Below, one piece after another: positions 36,042-37,200 of a DNA stretch of 37,200 nt. The first letter of the stretch is position 1. The number at the start of each line of letters is the position of its first letter. Both the position numbers and the translations under genes were made by a program. The notes under the pieces were generated by a model. That model was given only the letters and a program-made list of their open reading frames with translations, ran no database searches and was not told the origin of the DNA. This DNA is from a virus: the IMG/VR virus record IMGVR_UViG_3300020450_000049, positions 1 through 37,200 of that record. One strand, given 5' to 3'.

Positions 36042-36291
36042 AATAACTATCACCACCCTCTGGTTCTTTCCAAGATACCTTACCGCCCCCTTGACCAATA
36101 CCTGCAGGGCATTTTTCATATGATAAATCTTCTTCCTTATATGCAGTGGTCATTAAACCAACCATACCTTTCAAGGATGCCCATGTCTGTTTAAACTGCG
36201 ATTCATTCAAACTGTGATAAACACACTCTCCTCTAATGTAGATGTGATATATCTCTTGGTCTCCTGTAATGTTCGCAGTGAATCCTGACAA
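36040..36291 (-). CDS. Conserved hypothetical protein (83 aa), TTG start
   Basis: The reading frame starts with TTG at 36291, preceded by GGAGG and 7 nt of spacer, a strong ribosome binding site that fixes this start. No in-frame ATG gives the conserved N-terminus. The product is MSGFTANITGDQEIYHIYIR, then GECVYHSLNESQFKQTWASL, KGMVGLMTTAYKEEDLSYEK and a Gly-rich tail. I recall similar small proteins in other cyanophages, with no assigned function. It is alone between a sigma70-type promoter (about 210 nt upstream) and a terminator overlapping its stop codon, so it forms a single-gene early unit. Confidence 0.78.
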   Translation of the reverse strand: MSGFTANITGDQEIYHIYIRGECVYHSLNESQFKQTWASLKGMVGLMTTAYKEEDLSYEKCPAGIGQGGGKVSWKEPEGGDSY

Positions 36292-36317
36292 CCTTTTTCC
36301 TCCAATTTTTTACTGGG

Positions 36318-36378
36318 CGATTTTTTTATATATGAATCCTAAGAAGGTCAAAAAAAATTTTCCCGATTTTTTTATATA
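36318..36378. repeat. 15-bp direct repeat pair
   Basis: The string CGATTTTTTTATATA occurs at 36318-36332 and 36364-36378, identical and 46 nt apart start to start. Both copies lie in the leader of the 83-aa gene. Confidence 0.8.
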
Positions 36379-36498
36379 CATCTCGCACGTACCCACTTTT
36401 GTAGGTTAGGGTAGTTTGCTTTTTTTAAAACGGGGCAACGCAAAACGCAACGCTATAACATAAGGGCGAATATAACTGGCTAATAACTGTCAAATAAG

Positions 36499-36527
36499 AT
36501 CATAACATACACTGCGTTAAGTGTCAA
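36499..36527 (-). promoter_or_regulatory. Extended sigma70-type promoter (TTGACA-17-TATGAT)
   Basis: The minus strand has TTGACA (36522-36527), a 17-nt spacer and TATGAT (36499-36504) with an upstream TG (extended -10). It would produce a leader of roughly 200 nt before the 83-aa gene. Confidence 0.75.
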
Positions 36528-36570
36528 GAACTGTGTAAACCTTAAGTAACACTAACTGCCTTACACATTA

Positions 36571-36600
36571 TGGGGGCAAAGTATAAACAACTTGCCCCTA
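36571..36600. other. GC-rich stem-loop
   Basis: GGGGCAA (36573-36579) pairs with TTGCCCC (36592-36598) across a 12-nt loop, with one wobble and one A-T pair outside. It lies just after the 42-aa gene. No T-run follows on either strand, so a classical terminator is unlikely; it may protect the 3' end of the small transcript. Confidence 0.55.
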
Positions 36601-36623
36601 ATCTGTGCTTTAATTTGTGTTAC

Positions 36624-36752
36624 TTATAGGAAGGTATCTGCACCCTCTACAATATCATCGAGGACTGATAAGATTTCATTACCATTGTTTGCATTTTCTA
36701 GCAGAAAGTTTGCAAAGGTTTCTGATACAAACTGTGTTGCACTGTTTGACAT
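36624..36752 (-). CDS. Small acidic protein (42 aa)
   Basis: The ATG at 36752 opens a frame reading MSNSATQFVSETFANFLLEN, then ANNGNEILSVLDDIVEGADT and FL. It is acidic and probably one or two helices. An AGG-containing ribosome binding site lies upstream. It follows the 57-aa gene by 66 nt and is followed by a GC-rich stem-loop. I recall similar short proteins in cyanophages; the function is unknown. Confidence 0.65.
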   Translation of the reverse strand: MSNSATQFVSETFANFLLENANNGNEILSVLDDIVEGADTFL

Positions 36753-36818
36753 AATTTAAGACCTAATTTAAATGAGGTTGTATACTATAAGGACACTTTA
36801 ATCAAGACCCCCTTAGTA

Positions 36819-36992
36819 TTACCAACTGACGGGATTTGACATGTCTTCGATATAACTTTCCACACACTCATTGTCCTGTAAATCTAATACTTTACCCCAG
36901 TTAATATGCTGTGGATTAAAGTCATCGAGTACGTCTAATTCTAGTGTTATTCTATACTTACTCTTTGCTCCGTAATAGTTAGAAACTGACAT
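36819..36992 (-). CDS. Small conserved cyanophage-type protein (57 aa)
   Basis: The ATG at 36992 gives MSVSNYYGAKSKYRITLELD, then VLDDFNPQHINWGKVLDLQD, NECVESYIEDMSNPVSW. The sequence is acidic with alternating beta and helix propensity. I recall near-identical starts in other T4-like cyanophages, always without a function. A strong sigma70-type promoter (TTGACA-17-TAGAAT) lies 30 nt upstream, so it is probably an early gene, with the 42-aa gene downstream in the same transcript. Confidence 0.78.
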   Translation of the reverse strand: MSVSNYYGAKSKYRITLELDVLDDFNPQHINWGKVLDLQDNECVESYIEDMSNPVSW

Positions 36993-37022
36993 GAGATTAG
37001 ACCCCTAAGAGTGTTACTTTGT

Positions 37023-37051
37023 ATTCTACAATATTATGGAATTGTTGTCAA
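37023..37051 (-). promoter_or_regulatory. Sigma70-type promoter (TTGACA-17-TAGAAT)
   Basis: The minus strand has TTGACA (37046-37051), 17 nt, then TAGAAT (37023-37028), 30 nt before the 57-aa gene. A CATAAATA late-type element (37063-37070) sits just upstream. Confidence 0.78.
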
Positions 37052-37162
37052 TCTGTGTCAGTTATTTATGTGGAAAAAGTAATACAAACGAACTTAAACT
37101 ATACGGTTTTAGTTTATACTGAACTGGTTTGGTATTAGTGCTACAAAATATTACCGAAGGTC

Positions 37163-37191
37163 TTGTAATTTGCGAGCGTTTGTGTTATACT
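37163..37191 (+). promoter_or_regulatory. Plus-strand sigma70-type promoter candidate
   Basis: TTGTAA (37163-37168), 17 nt, then TATACT (37186-37191) reads toward the right edge. Inverted arms GCGAGC (37172-37177) and GCTCGC (37194-37199) flank the -10 and could be an operator. The gene it would serve is outside the window. Confidence 0.45.
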
Positions 37192-37200
37192 GTGCTCGCT

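Larger units (their letters stand above)
36292..36623. other. Intergenic region with promoter, stem-loop and direct repeat
   Basis: About 330 nt hold no convincing gene. The region contains a sigma70-type promoter (36499-36527), a stem-loop (36571-36600), a second weak promoter candidate (TTGACC near 36347-36352), a 15-bp direct repeat, and the local repeat GCAACGC near 36434-36450. A 23-codon minus-strand frame (36310-36381, MYIKKSGKFFLTFLGFIYKK) overlaps the repeats but has a poor ribosome binding site. Confidence 0.6.

Noticed and set aside
1-37200. tRNA genes, insertion sequences or homing endonucleases
   Set aside because: No cloverleaf with CCA-type ends, transposase frame or endonuclease motif was recognised by eye; a tRNA search program would settle the tRNA question.

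Overview
This window is a stretch of a T4-like marine myovirus, most likely a cyanophage infecting Synechococcus or Prochlorococcus. The evidence is a T4-type neck and baseplate gene set (homologues of gp25, gp6, gp7, gp8, gp13, gp14, gp15 and gp16), AT-rich DNA, and a pair of cyanobacterial/plastid-type genes (DUF2997 and Ycf35/DUF1257) inside the structural block. All supported genes are on the minus strand, so transcription runs from right to left. Family assignments were made by eye and from memory; no database search was run.

Layout in transcription order. (1) 36.3-37.2 kb: small genes (57 and 42 aa) and about 330 bp without a convincing gene that carries a sigma70-type promoter, a stem-loop and a 15-bp direct repeat. 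A plus-strand promoter candidate points out of the right edge. (2) 34.0-36.3 kb: an 83-aa gene with a TTG start and a strong ribosome binding site, then a rho-independent terminator, a perfect-consensus sigma70 promoter (TTGACA-17-TATAAT), and a compact operon (GT-A-like glycosyltransferase, then 55, 47, 239 and about 50 aa proteins). (3) 9.3-34.0 kb: baseplate genes gp25, gp6, a giant 4,322-residue gp7-like protein containing a YHYH domain, gp8, a 2,515-residue DUF4815-type structural protein, and a 75-aa coiled-coil protein. (4) 4.2-9.3 kb: a 215-aa beta-rich virion protein, neck proteins gp13 and gp14, the DUF2997/Ycf35 pair, gp15 (tail completion) and gp16 (small terminase). (5) 1-4.2 kb: a 740-aa coiled-coil/fibre-like protein and a mosaic protein cut by the left window edge, made of a Gly/Asn linker, a DUF192 domain and Cys/Lys-rich modules.

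Regulation looks two-tiered. The non-structural genes at the right have sigma70-like promoters. Structural transcription units are preceded by T4-type late promoters (NATAAATA); in four cases the late promoter is fused to the upstream stop codon in the same register (TA-TAA-ATA). The two giant genes make up about 55% of the window.

The most notable features are the host-type DUF2997/Ycf35 pair inside the neck operon, the DUF192 mosaic protein, the YHYH domain in a giant baseplate protein, and a set of recurring small modules shared among gp7-like, gp8, gp14, gp15 and the 2,515-aa protein, which has enlarged conserved neck and baseplate proteins well beyond their T4 sizes.
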